Positions 26,227 through 33,687 of a DNA stretch of 33,687 bases are shown here, piece after piece. This DNA is from Aeromicrobium sp. Its GTDB lineage: Bacteria > Actinomycetota > Actinomycetes > Propionibacteriales > Nocardioidaceae. A program made the translations under genes and the position numbers. The notes beneath the pieces were generated by a model that searched no databases, was not told the origin of the DNA, and worked only from the letters and a program-made list of their open reading frames with translations. The DNA lies in the NCBI GenBank assembly GCA_008017265.1, contig SSHC01000050.1, forward strand, positions 1-33,687, in the 5' to 3' direction. The stretch's first letter is position 1; the number at the start of each line of letters is the position of its first letter.

Positions 26227-26304
26227 GTTTTCTCCCATTCAGGGTTTAAGTGCACTCTAAGCCTAACGGCCCGTGCGAATCCTCCTGAGGCTGCTCAACA
26301 CAAT

Positions 26305-26331
26305 GGGGTCACGGACTAAATCCGCGACACC
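26305..26331 (-). terminator. Possible terminator after pckG
   Basis: Imperfect 11-base arms GGGGTCACGGA and TCCGCGACACC surround the loop CTAAA, 23 bases beyond the pckG stop on the minus strand. There is no T-run, so it is tentative. Confidence 0.3.
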
Positions 26332-26353
26332 ATCATGTTCAGTGTGTGAGCGC

Positions 26354-28198
26354 TCAGGCTTGAGCGTCCAGATCTGCAGCAACTCGACGATGAGCTTCCC
26401 AGATTGCTTCGGGCAGTTCAGGGAACTGCTCGAGATGCGTTTGACGGAAGCCCATCTCCTGGCGCCAACGATCGGTATCGATCGTCAAGAGCTTGTCGAG
26501 ATCATCGGCATCGATTTCGAGCCCATCAAGGTTAAGTTCTTCCTTGGTTGGGATAACACCAACGGGCGTCTTGTTTCCGGTAACTTCACCGTTGCGGTAC
26601 TCCATGAGCCAGAGCAACGCACGAAGGTTCTCGCGGTAACCCGGCCACAGGAAGTGTCCATCTTCGGCGTCGCGCTGGAACCAGTTGACGTGTGCGAAAA
26701 CCGGCTTGTTGTTCTTGACGTCACCGATGATCTTGAGCCAGTGGGCTGCGTAGCGGCCTTCTGGGTAAGCCATGAATGGACGCATCGACATGGGATCGTA
26801 ACGCAACTGGCCTTCAACGCCTTCAGCCGCGAAGGTAGCTTCAGCGCCGAGCGTCAGACCGTCGTAGACGCCTTCAGCAATGTCATCGATCGCGCGCACG
26901 AGTGGCTCGCGGTCGCGGGTACGACCACCGAAGATGATGCCGTCGATCGGCACGCCCTTCGGATCGTTAAAGTCGGGAGCCACATTCGGAACGTTCGCCA
27001 ACGTCGTGGTGAAACGGCTGTTCGGGTGTGCCCAAGGCTCATCCTTTTCAGCTTCCGAACGATCCGCAATGACGTTGCCCTTCCAGTCCAACCAGCCGTC
27101 GAGATCAGCAGGTGGCTCGTCGGTACGGCCTTCCCACCAGACTTCTTGCGTCTTGGAGTTGTAGGCAACGTTCGTGAAGAGCGTTCCGGTTCCTTCAGCG
27201 ATCGAGTCGAGCGCGACAGGGTTAGTGACTTCGTTCGTGTCTTTGGCGACACCAAAGGCACCGAACTCGGGGTTGAGGCCGTAGAGCTTGCCGTCGTTTT
27301 CGTCCACCCAGAGCCAAGCAATGTCGTCACCGTAGAACTCAACTGTGTAACGATCGCCTAAAGCGTCTGGCGCGAGCGTCATCGCGAGGTTCGTCTTGCC
27401 CGAAGCGCTCGGGAAACCACCACAAATGTGGTAGCGCTTGCCTGTTTCCTTGTCAGTGATGCCCAAAAGCATGAACTGCTCGGCGAGGAACTTGCCCGAG
27501 GCGTAACCGTCGTAGCAGGCCTGACGGAGTCCGTGAGCGATCTTGCCCAAGAGCGCATTTCCACCATAGGAAGAACCGAAGTGCAAAATCGTACGCTCGT
27601 CAGCAACCGTGACGAAGTAACGCTGATCTTCAGGTGTACCTTGACCGAGGTTTGGCAAATCGCCCGTCACGTGGACTGCGCGAACGAACTTGGAAGGATC
27701 CTTCAAGTTCTCAATGAAATCGACATTGACTCGAGCCATCCGAATCATGTGTAGAACCACGGTGCGGTGATCGGTCAGTTCGACGCCAGCAGCAAATTCT
27801 TCAAGTGGCGAACCGGGAGGCGCCATCAAGTAAGGAATGACGTACATGGTCTTGCCAGCCGAAGCGCCAGTCATGCGCTCGGTGAGCAGCGGTGTCATTT
27901 CAGCAGCATTACGCCAGTTGTTGTAAGCGCCCTTATCTGCAGGGTCGTTCGTGGCGACGATCGTGCGCTCTTCGGAGCGAGCAGTGTCTTTGTAGTAGCT
28001 CTGCGAGTAGTAAAGTCCTTCACCCGCGGGCTGGATTTCACCTGCCTCAAGCGATTCTTGAATCAGTCGCGCATCATCGGATGCACTCACAACTTCAATG
28101 CGCTCTGGCTTGGTAATTCCAGCCCAATGCTTCACATATTCACGCACGTGTGGGTTATTCAGCCCTGCTTCATCTAGGACCTTGTCAACGTCCACCAT
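26354..28198 (-). CDS. pckG: Phosphoenolpyruvate carboxykinase (GTP)
   Basis: The 614-residue enzyme interconverts oxaloacetate and phosphoenolpyruvate with GTP/GDP, at the junction of the citric acid cycle and gluconeogenesis. Visible family features are CGGFPSASGKTNLAM (active-site Cys plus P-loop), FYGDDIAWLWVDENDGKLYGLNPEFG (second kinase motif) and the substrate-binding HYSQSYYKDTARSEER and WRNAAEM segments. GTP-type enzymes are typical of actinobacteria. I chose ATG 28198; a longer open frame to 28270 begins with arginine-rich sequence unlike the family. It stands alone on its strand, followed by the copper genes 0.1 kb on. Confidence 0.95.
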   Translation of the reverse strand: MVDVDKVLDEAGLNNPHVREYVKHWAGITKPERIEVVSASDDARLIQESLEAGEIQPAGEGLYYSQSYYKDTARSEERTIVATNDPADKGAYNNWRNAAEMTPLLTERMTGASAGKTMYVIPYLMAPPGSPLEEFAAGVELTDHRTVVLHMIRMARVNVDFIENLKDPSKFVRAVHVTGDLPNLGQGTPEDQRYFVTVADERTILHFGSSYGGNALLGKIAHGLRQACYDGYASGKFLAEQFMLLGITDKETGKRYHICGGFPSASGKTNLAMTLAPDALGDRYTVEFYGDDIAWLWVDENDGKLYGLNPEFGAFGVAKDTNEVTNPVALDSIAEGTGTLFTNVAYNSKTQEVWWEGRTDEPPADLDGWLDWKGNVIADRSEAEKDEPWAHPNSRFTTTLANVPNVAPDFNDPKGVPIDGIIFGGRTRDREPLVRAIDDIAEGVYDGLTLGAEATFAAEGVEGQLRYDPMSMRPFMAYPEGRYAAHWLKIIGDVKNNKPVFAHVNWFQRDAEDGHFLWPGYRENLRALLWLMEYRNGEVTGNKTPVGVIPTKEELNLDGLEIDADDLDKLLTIDTDRWRQEMGFRQTHLEQFPELPEAIWEAHRRVAADLDAQA

Positions 28199-28443
28199 TG
28201 GTATGCCTTGTCCTCTCCTTCGAGCACCCGCTCGCACTTTGTTACAACGTCGCGCCAAAGGAAAGGCCACGGCGTTGGGGCAATCTACCTAGTGAGAGTA
28301 TCGCGAAACTGTTTCAAGTTTTCGGGCGGAGTGCAATAAAACCGTGTCAGGTTCGTCTCAGTCATCGATTTACCGCCGATAGATCGGAAGAACTACACGT
28401 AGATTGTGACGACTCGATGCGAAGGTCGGCCGTGTGCGACGCG

Positions 28444-29205
28444 CTATTCTCCGCCTACTGCGGGTCGCGGTCCGGTGAATCCCTCAACAGCAGAATCGAG
28501 ACCGGCTAAGCCTTGGGCCGCCTCTTCGAAATCAATGATCGGCCGAACGTCGCCCGAGGAACTGACCCAGCCAATCCCAGGTTCAAATCGACGAACAATT
28601 CGTGCTGGCACACCAGCAACGACACTGTGGTCTGGAATGTCGCCGCGGACCACAGCCCCAGCCGCCACGACGACCTGCTTTCCGATCTGGGTGCCAGGCA
28701 AGATCACCGAGCCGTGGCCAATCCACGAGCCCGCGCCAATAGAAACGGGTTGATGTTGACCCATTTGGCGTCCAATCGGGACGTTCGGATCTTGATAGCC
28801 GTGACTCGCGTCAGAGATAAACACGTCTTTACCAAGCCAAACATCGTCAGCAATATCGATTCGACCATGGGCAGTGATGGTACTTCGGGCACCGACGACA
28901 CATCTGGCTCCAATCGTGAGCCCAGAGTCGGGCAGCGTCGGAACACCTGGCATATAGCCAACAGACATGGTCACGTCGCGACTGATCAGAGTGTTATCGC
29001 CGATATGAATCGACTGCTCGCCAAAGATGCTGCCCTGCGGGAACGCGATGAGGGTCCCCCAGCCGAGGTGACCGAAACGCTGCGCCGAGCTTGTGTCTGG
29101 GCTGATCGCACCTGCCCAGGCCGAGACCTGCTGAATCTTTTGCACTATGGGGTGCAGCAACCGGCGAACTTTCGACACAACTGAATCGTAGCCGGGGGCC
29201 TTCAC
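28444..29205 (-). CDS. Hexapeptide-repeat acyltransferase (LbH family)
   Basis: A polar N-terminal part of about 45 residues precedes a left-handed beta-helix made of [LIV]GxxxxI repeats (for example IHIGDNTLISRDVTMS, LTIGARCVVGARSTITAHGRIDIADDVWLGKDVFISDASHGYQDP, VSIGAGSWIGHGSVILPGTQIGKQVVVAAGAVVRGDIPDHSVVAGVPARIVRRF). This is the serine acetyltransferase / NodL / maltose acetyltransferase fold; the acceptor is unknown, and a sugar of an envelope polymer is typical. The helix is followed by an unstructured C-terminal tail of about 50 residues. GTG 29205 overlaps the stop of the TetR gene (GTGA), so the pair is coupled. Confidence 0.82.
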   Translation of the reverse strand: MKAPGYDSVVSKVRRLLHPIVQKIQQVSAWAGAISPDTSSAQRFGHLGWGTLIAFPQGSIFGEQSIHIGDNTLISRDVTMSVGYMPGVPTLPDSGLTIGARCVVGARSTITAHGRIDIADDVWLGKDVFISDASHGYQDPNVPIGRQMGQHQPVSIGAGSWIGHGSVILPGTQIGKQVVVAAGAVVRGDIPDHSVVAGVPARIVRRFEPGIGWVSSSGDVRPIIDFEEAAQGLAGLDSAVEGFTGPRPAVGGE

Positions 29206-29798
29206 CTCGGCGCAGGCGTCACCAAAGCGCCGAAAACTGGCAACAAAATTTCGTCAACGAGCGCTTCAGTTGCTTTCTTGTCGTACGGTGGCCGCCGAAA
29301 AAACACGTCATGACGGAAGAGCACAATTGGCAAAAACTCAAGTGGCGCCGCGAGCGTGTTACCCGAGATTTCACCGCGTTCGTACGCGGCTTGTAACGCC
29401 ATTCGAATTGCGTCCCGCGAATTCTCCGCGGTCATCTCGGTCATTTCTTTCATCAGATCGTCATCGGCTTCAGCGATCATCCGTCGGAAAGAGGCCGCGC
29501 CCGCTGCCTTGTTGTAATCCTGGAGCGCTTCAAGAATCGCAATCAAATCGGCACGAAGTGACCCTTTGGACCGCTTCGGCATCTTGACAGGCGATGACCA
29601 CGTCCATGCATCAAGCGCCATGTGAGCACGCGAAGAATAGCGACGATAGAGGACAGGTTTGCTCGTCCTTGCGCGACGGGCCACGCCTTCAAAGGTGACT
29701 CCGGCATAGCCGTTCTCTTTGAGTTCATCGAGAATCGCTAGGCGAATGTCATGGACCAGAACCTTCGTTTGGCGTCGCGTAACGTTCCGTGTTTCCAT
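29202..29798 (-). CDS. TetR-family transcriptional regulator
   Basis: Residues about 13-60 hold a TetR helix-turn-helix (AILDELKENGYAGVTFEGVARRARTSKPVLYRRYSSRAHM). A helical ligand-binding domain follows and ends with VLFRHDVFFRRPPYDKKATEALVDEILLPVFGAL, typical of a common actinobacterial TetR C-terminal family. I chose ATG 29798, six bases after GAGG; an ATG at 29810 (MRRAMETR) is possible. It is coupled to the hexapeptide acyltransferase, which may be its main target. Its ligand and operator are not known; an imperfect CTCGA-N12-TCGAG repeat lies 26 bases before the start. Confidence 0.82.
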   Translation of the reverse strand: METRNVTRRQTKVLVHDIRLAILDELKENGYAGVTFEGVARRARTSKPVLYRRYSSRAHMALDAWTWSSPVKMPKRSKGSLRADLIAILEALQDYNKAAGAASFRRMIAEADDDLMKEMTEMTAENSRDAIRMALQAAYERGEISGNTLAAPLEFLPIVLFRHDVFFRRPPYDKKATEALVDEILLPVFGALVTPAPR

Positions 29799-29940
29799 GG
29801 CGCGCCTCATTCCGTGAGTAAATCTCGATACATGCTTCCGTCGAGTTGACCCCCGAATCGCCCAACGCCGAATCGTTCTAAGCGTACCTGCAACCTAGGG
29901 GCACGAATCACTCAACAGTTTTCTGACACAATGACGAAAT

Positions 29941-30080
29941 ATGTCTGAACCCGGTGCGTTCCGGGATCTCTGCTGGTGATAGAAATGCCTCGGTGCGCGC
30001 CACGCGTATGCATACGCGCGATGACGCCACCGACCGGAACGCTCCCAACGCGTTCCAGACTCACTCAACGAGGAGGGTAA
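29941..30080 (+). promoter_or_regulatory. Structured leader region before hemH
   Basis: The region holds three copies of one pairing sequence: GCGTTCCGG (29956-29964), its complement CCGGAACGC (30034-30042), and GCGTTCC again (30050-30056). Either the first and second copies pair as a long-range stem, or the second and third form a 7-bp hairpin with a seven-base loop. Inside the long stem lies CGGTG (29991-29995) with CACCG (30028-30032), and the perfect palindrome CGCGTATGCATACGCG (30003-30018). Mutually exclusive pairing is the hallmark of riboswitches and attenuators, but no known class was recognised. The strong GAGGAGG ribosome site at 30070 lies just beyond. Whether the region is transcribed is unknown. 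Confidence 0.35.
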
Positions 30081-31088
30081 ATGAGTGCTCAAATCGGTGT
30101 CGTTCTTGGCCAGGTTGGCTCGCCACTCAGTACTGAAGTTAAAGAGATCCGCCGCTACTTGAGGCATTTCTTGTCCGACGATCGAGTGATTGACCTGCCT
30201 CGTGCCCGTTGGCTCCCCATTCTTCATGGCGCGGTCCTGCCGTTCCGACCTCGAAGTGTGTCCAAGCACTACGTAGAAATCTGGACTGAAGAAGGTTCAC
30301 CGCTATTACGGACTTCTATCGCTCAACGAGACGGCATTCAAGATCGTCTCGGCGAACGCTTCCGCGTCGAACTCGGGATGGCGTACAGCGAACCGGGGAT
30401 CGCCCAAGCCGTGCGCAAACTCGAGGCCGAAGGCCTGCGAAAGATCATCACGCTGCCACTGTTCCCTCAATACTCCAACAGCACTACGGCTTCTATTTAC
30501 GATGCAGTCATATTCGAGACACTCGGCAGAAGCCGCCGCAAGGGCCTGCCGACCAAAAAGTATTCACCCACCTTGCGATTCGTGCATCCCTATTTTGACG
30601 ACCCCGAATACATTACGGTTCTTGCTGCGAATGTTCGACGCCAATTGGACGCACTCCCCCACACCCCAGATCGCATCATCCTCAGTTTTCACGGATTGCC
30701 AAAGCGCTTCGTGGAGGAAGGCGACCCCTATATTAACCAATGCCACGTAACTGGCGCGCTCCTTTCACGTGAACTGGGTTGGACAGAAGACGACTTTGAA
30801 ATCGCGTTCCAATCTCGATTCGGACGTACCGAATGGGTCAAGCCGTACCTGCAACCGCGTCTCGAAGAACTCCATGAGGCGGGTATTAAAGCACCCGCAA
30901 TCGTGTCGCCAGGCTTCACGACCGATTGCCTCGAGACTCTTCACGAGTTAGGCATAGCGGGACGCGAATTATTCGTCGATGGCGGCGGCGACGCAGACTC
31001 ATATAGAACCTTGTCCTGCCTCAACGATGACCCTGCCTGGCTCGACTATGCAGCATCGCTTATCAGGAAGAACGCTGTGGGCTGGTGA
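30081..31088 (+). CDS. hemH: Ferrochelatase, proteobacterial (protoporphyrin) type
   Basis: The 335-residue enzyme inserts iron into porphyrin. It aligns closely with E. coli HemH: RRYLRHFLSDDRVIDLPRARWLPILHGAVLPFR, PLFPQYSNSTTASIYDAV, SFHGLPKRFVEEGDPY (catalytic His204) and FQSRFGRTEWVKPYLQPRLEELHEAGI, then SPGFTTDCLETLHELGIAGRELF (Glu285). Actinobacteria normally use the shorter coproporphyrin ferrochelatase (CpfC/Gram-positive HemH), which lacks these motifs, so this copy appears to be of Gram-negative type. There is no [2Fe-2S] extension. The start is ATG 30081 with AGGAGGG upstream. A structured leader precedes it. The neighbours offer no heme genes. Confidence 0.93.
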   Translation: MSAQIGVVLGQVGSPLSTEVKEIRRYLRHFLSDDRVIDLPRARWLPILHGAVLPFRPRSVSKHYVEIWTEEGSPLLRTSIAQRDGIQDRLGERFRVELGMAYSEPGIAQAVRKLEAEGLRKIITLPLFPQYSNSTTASIYDAVIFETLGRSRRKGLPTKKYSPTLRFVHPYFDDPEYITVLAANVRRQLDALPHTPDRIILSFHGLPKRFVEEGDPYINQCHVTGALLSRELGWTEDDFEIAFQSRFGRTEWVKPYLQPRLEELHEAGIKAPAIVSPGFTTDCLETLHELGIAGRELFVDGGGDADSYRTLSCLNDDPAWLDYAASLIRKNAVGW

Positions 31089-31283
31089 TCCTTGTTTCGA
31101 GAGAGGGATCGTTCGCCCGCATCGCAAATCTGTAGGACAACCGCTTCAAGGCCGATTCTGCGGTGCCTGCCGTTCGACTCGAGCTCCCAAAATCACCTGG
31201 TTGAGACTGGCTCCGTGTCGAAGCGGTAGTTTTGCGTAGGAGTGTTTTGCGGACTTCGACTTGAATCCCCAACTCTTTGGTTA

Positions 31284-31303
31284 TTGACAACCTGCCGCGG
31301 CAG
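31284..31303 (+). promoter_or_regulatory. Possible -35 with adjacent palindrome before the acyltransferase gene
   Basis: TTGACA (31284-31289) is followed by the perfect 12-bp palindrome CTGCCGCGGCAG (31292-31303). The expected -10 region 17 bases downstream is poor, so this is only a candidate promoter and operator. The remainder of 31089-31343 shows no gene or other clear element. Confidence 0.25.
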
Positions 31304-31343
31304 CACTTCTCCCATGCGAAAACCGGAAGCACACGCCACGATC

Positions 31344-31616
31344 ATGACGACGAACAGTAGAGAGACCCGCCGAGGACGCCCCCGTCGGGACGTTCGCGGC
31401 GATCAATCGGGACATTCTAAGACTGTCGCCTTAATCGTCGGTTCGGGTTTTCGTGCAGACATCCAAGGATTGCGTGCCCTCGCGGTCCTCTCGGTCGTTG
31501 CGGCCCATGCGGGTGTTGCAGGTCTTGCTGGTGGATTCATCGGCGTTGATTTGTTCTTCGTCCTGTCCGGTTTTTTGATTAGCGGACTCCTCGTGCGCGA
31601 GTTTGAGAAACGATAG
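31344..31616 (+). pseudogene. Acyltransferase-3 (OafA-like), N-terminal fragment ended by an amber codon
   Basis: After a basic N-terminal tail the frame reads [56 protein letters not shown], the first helices of the acyltransferase-3 family, including the R-x10-H motif that handles the acyl donor. TAG at 31614-31616 stops translation. The same frame continues without a shift as RISLLDFWSRRARRLIPASAM, exactly where intact relatives continue. The codon is probably a CAG-to-TAG change or a sequencing error. Two upstream methionines (31314, 31344) are possible starts. Confidence 0.8.
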
Positions 31617-31676
31617 CGCATCTCGCTCCTTGATTTTTGGTCTCGGCGGGCACGTCGACTCATTCCTGCGTCTGCA

Positions 31677-33446
31677 ATGGTTCTCATGGCGACTGCGTTC
31701 GCTGCTTTCATTCTTTTGCCTGTCCATTGGCGGCTGTCCACCCTGACGGACGTGATTTGGTCATCGTTCTTTGCCGCAAACTGGCACTTCGCACTGACAC
31801 AAGCAGACTATTTTGCCGACACCGAACACGTCAGCCCGCTCCTTCACTTTTGGTCGCTTGGCGTGGAAGAGCAGTTCTATTTCGTGTGGCCATTGCTTGT
31901 GGCCGCCGCGGGAGTCGTTGCAGTGCGCCTACGTCCACGAAATCCCGTTAGCCTACGTACGTACGTTGGCTTAGCAAGCGGGCTCGTGTGTGTCGTTTCG
32001 TTCTCATACTCCGTCTGGATTTTGCAGACGAATCAACCGCTCGCCTACTACGGCACACCCTCTCGTGTCTGGCAGTTGTCTCTCGGCGCACTTCTAGCTG
32101 CGGGGACTCCTTGGCTGACATCACGGGTTGGCCGATTCAGCAATCTCCTTGCGGCGATTGGCTTCCTTGGCTTCTTAGGGTCAGTGATCGTTCTCAGCGG
32201 AAAGGAATCTGGAAACTACCCCGGAATGGCAGCAGTCATTCCCACGCTGGCCGCCGCTGCGCTCATCCTCGCGGGGCTCGATAACAGCCGGCGCACGTTT
32301 CTTTCCCCAGTATTGGAACATCGCGTCGCCCAATGGTTTGGCGACACTTCCTATTCCCTGTATCTCTGGCACTTCCCAATCTTGATCATCGGAGGCTACT
32401 ATTTCGCGCCCGCCGGATGGATCGTTACTAGCGGGCTCGTTGTCGTGTCGATTCTATTGGCCGGCATCACCTACCGCTATGTGGAAACTCCCGCACGCAC
32501 TTCGGACGTGTTGAAATCGAAACCTTGGTATTCGCTCGGCATGGGATTAACACTGATCGCCTTGAGTGCGGTCACTGCCTTGGCATTCACGAACATCACG
32601 AAGCAGAGCGTCGGCACATTTATCAACGACGTCGGCCAAAGTGTGGTTGTGACGCCCGATCCGCTCAAGGCCAAAGAAGAGCAAGCCGAAAACCAAATCA
32701 TTTCGGGTTGTGCGTTCGGATTCGAAAATGGCCAGCTTCAGGATTGCTCGTTTGGTGCTGAAAAATCCTCGTCAAAAGTCGTCTTGCTAGGCGACAGTTT
32801 GGCACGAAATGTGCTCAATCCATTGAGTGATGCCGCTTCAGCCGAGGGCTGGGAATTCCATGCGTGGGTCAAGTCCAGTTGTACGCCAGCAAACGTCACT
32901 CTCTATGAACGCATCCGCAAGATCGAATACACCCAATGTGATGAGTTCCGAGAAGAATCAATTAACCGAACCATTGCTGAAAAGCCCGACCTTGTCGTGC
33001 TCGTCGCCGGGGTTGACCCTGCCATGCAGGTTTACGATCGAGAATCTGGCACATTGCTTTCGGTCAGGGACTCAGCGCCCGTCGTACTTGACGGTTGGCG
33101 CACCACGATAGATCGCTTTACCCGCCATTCGATCCGGGTAGTCGTTGTTCCTGGCTGGGCTCGCGCCCCGCACGATCCAGTTACCTGCTTACTGGAAATC
33201 CGCGATGCCCGTAAATGCGCATTCACCTTTAACTCCGAATTTGCCGAATCAGCACCCGCACGGGTGGCTGCCGACGAAAACACTCAAGCTGGCGTCTTGA
33301 CCCTCGATCACCACATTTGCACTGCAGGAACCTGCGACGTCGTCAAGGGTTCAACGCTCGTCTACTACGACGCCGTACACGTCTCCCGGTTGTTCGCGCA
33401 ACGCTTCGTCAGCGACTTTCAAGAAATGCTGAGCAGCACTAAGTAG
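31677..33446 (+). pseudogene. Acyltransferase-3 with SGNH domain, C-terminal fragment
   Basis: This 589-residue open frame continues the N-terminal fragment in the same frame (open from 31617). It has HFWSLGVEEQFYFVWPLL, the family's second signature, about eight further helices, and after position 340 an extracytoplasmic SGNH hydrolase-like domain with the nucleophile GDSLARN and the DAVHVSRLFAQRF His block. Intact proteins of this class (OafA-like) O-acetylate sugars of the envelope. If the amber codon is real, the product lacks the first two helices and is unlikely to work unless a ribosome restarts at ATG 31677 or the stop is read through. No ribosome site is seen before that ATG. Confidence 0.75.
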
Positions 33447-33468
33447 TGGAAGCGTGTGCTTTCAACGC

Positions 33469-33505
33469 AAAAAAGCCTCGAAATATGAGATTCATACTTC
33501 GAGGC
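33469..33505 (-). terminator. Intrinsic terminator of tRNA-Pro
   Basis: Arms GCCTCGAAATATG (33475-33487) and CATACTTCGAGGC (33493-33505) pair over 13 bases with one A-C mismatch (A:T replaced by G:U when read on the minus strand), around a five-base loop. On the minus strand the stem is followed by six T residues, so it ends the tRNA transcript. It also stands just after the acyltransferase stop on the plus strand but lacks a T-run there. Confidence 0.85.
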
Positions 33506-33557
33506 GCTTGCGCCAAAAAGGTTGAAATTGCAGCCAATTTCACCTATCCGGACATTG

Positions 33558-33631
33558 TCGGGCTGACAGGATTTGAACCTGCGACCCCATGACCCCCAGT
33601 CATGTGCGCTACCAAACTGCGCCACAGCCCG
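33558..33631 (-). tRNA. tRNA-Pro (anticodon GGG)
   Basis: On the minus strand the acceptor arm is CGGGCTG paired with CAGCCCG, with A as the discriminator. The D arm is GCGC-AGTTTGGTA-GCGC, the anticodon arm CATGA-CTGGGGG-TCATG gives anticodon GGG for CCC and CCT, and the T arm has GCAGG-TTCAAAT-CCTGT. The C1-G72 pair is characteristic of bacterial tRNA-Pro. The 3' CCA is not encoded and must be added by a nucleotidyltransferase. Confidence 0.97.
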
Positions 33632-33687
33632 TGACAACCTTGGTTACTTTACCGTAGCGATAGAGCAGCATCATCACCGGTTGGAAC

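Noticed and set aside
26273-27361. Long plus-strand open frame of 362 codons
   Set aside because: It lies opposite pckG, whose product is complete with all motifs; the translation shows no family features.
30003-30018. Palindrome CGCGTATGCATACGCG as an insertion-sequence end or attachment site
   Set aside because: No transposase, no target duplication and no second copy in the window; the palindrome is better explained as part of the hemH leader.
33419-33637. Minus-strand open frame of 72 codons
   Set aside because: It covers the tRNA-Pro gene and its terminator and cannot be a protein gene.

Overview
The window is chromosomal DNA from an actinobacterium (class Actinomycetia or a close relative) of moderate GC content. 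The main evidence is gene content and order. One block on the minus strand, pgsA - DUF881 - sbp - DUF881 - gcvH - garA - ftsR - bfn - merR(resR) - gcvP (about 14.0-22.8 kb), follows the order of the Mycobacterium tuberculosis Rv1822-Rv1832 region. A Ppm1-type mannosyltransferase next to rbpA (0-0.9 kb), GTP-dependent PEP carboxykinase and a CopD-CtaG fusion agree with this. I could not assign a genus.

Layout. 0-0.9 kb: tail of a polyprenol-phosphate mannosyltransferase and convergent rbpA. 0.97-5.9 kb: minus-strand genes for a metallo-beta-lactamase-fold hydrolase, an XRE-MurA fusion, a glycerophosphodiester phosphodiesterase, an Atg22/UMF1-type transporter and a small secreted protein. 5.9-8.8 kb: a ceramidase-like (CREST) membrane protein, a candidate dif site, a superinfection-immunity-family protein, a YwiC-like protein and YciO. 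8.8-12.4 kb: sulfate assimilation operon cysH-cysD-cysN plus a siroheme-synthase-type dehydrogenase, preceded by a possible cysteine-containing leader peptide. 12.4-14.0 kb: two small membrane proteins and an alpha/beta hydrolase. 14.0-22.8 kb: the conserved glycine cleavage / GarA / MerR / envelope block, with a glycine riboswitch ahead of gcvP. 22.9-26.2 kb: superoxide dismutase, then CopC and CopD-CtaG copper handling. 26.3-29.8 kb: PEP carboxykinase, a hexapeptide acyltransferase and a TetR regulator. 30.0-33.6 kb: ferrochelatase with an unusual structured leader, an acyltransferase-3/SGNH gene interrupted by one in-frame amber codon, and tRNA-Pro(GGG).

Genes that work together. CysH, CysD and CysN activate sulfate and reduce APS to sulfite, and the following dehydrogenase contributes to siroheme, the cofactor of sulfite reductase (not in the window). 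GcvP and GcvH are two parts of the glycine cleavage system. GarA controls 2-oxoglutarate metabolism, and two MerR proteins are encoded in the same block. CopC and CopD-CtaG supply copper to cytochrome oxidase.

The points most worth a second look are: a palindromic operator inside the apparent promoter of the XRE-MurA gene; the dif-like site; a family of 15-bp inverted-repeat boxes in front of the MerR and GarA genes; a leader with mutually exclusive pairings before a proteobacterial-type ferrochelatase; the cysH leader peptide; the amber-split acyltransferase; and a GarA without the usual ETTS phospho-motif. No CRISPR array, insertion sequence, prophage or rRNA was seen.
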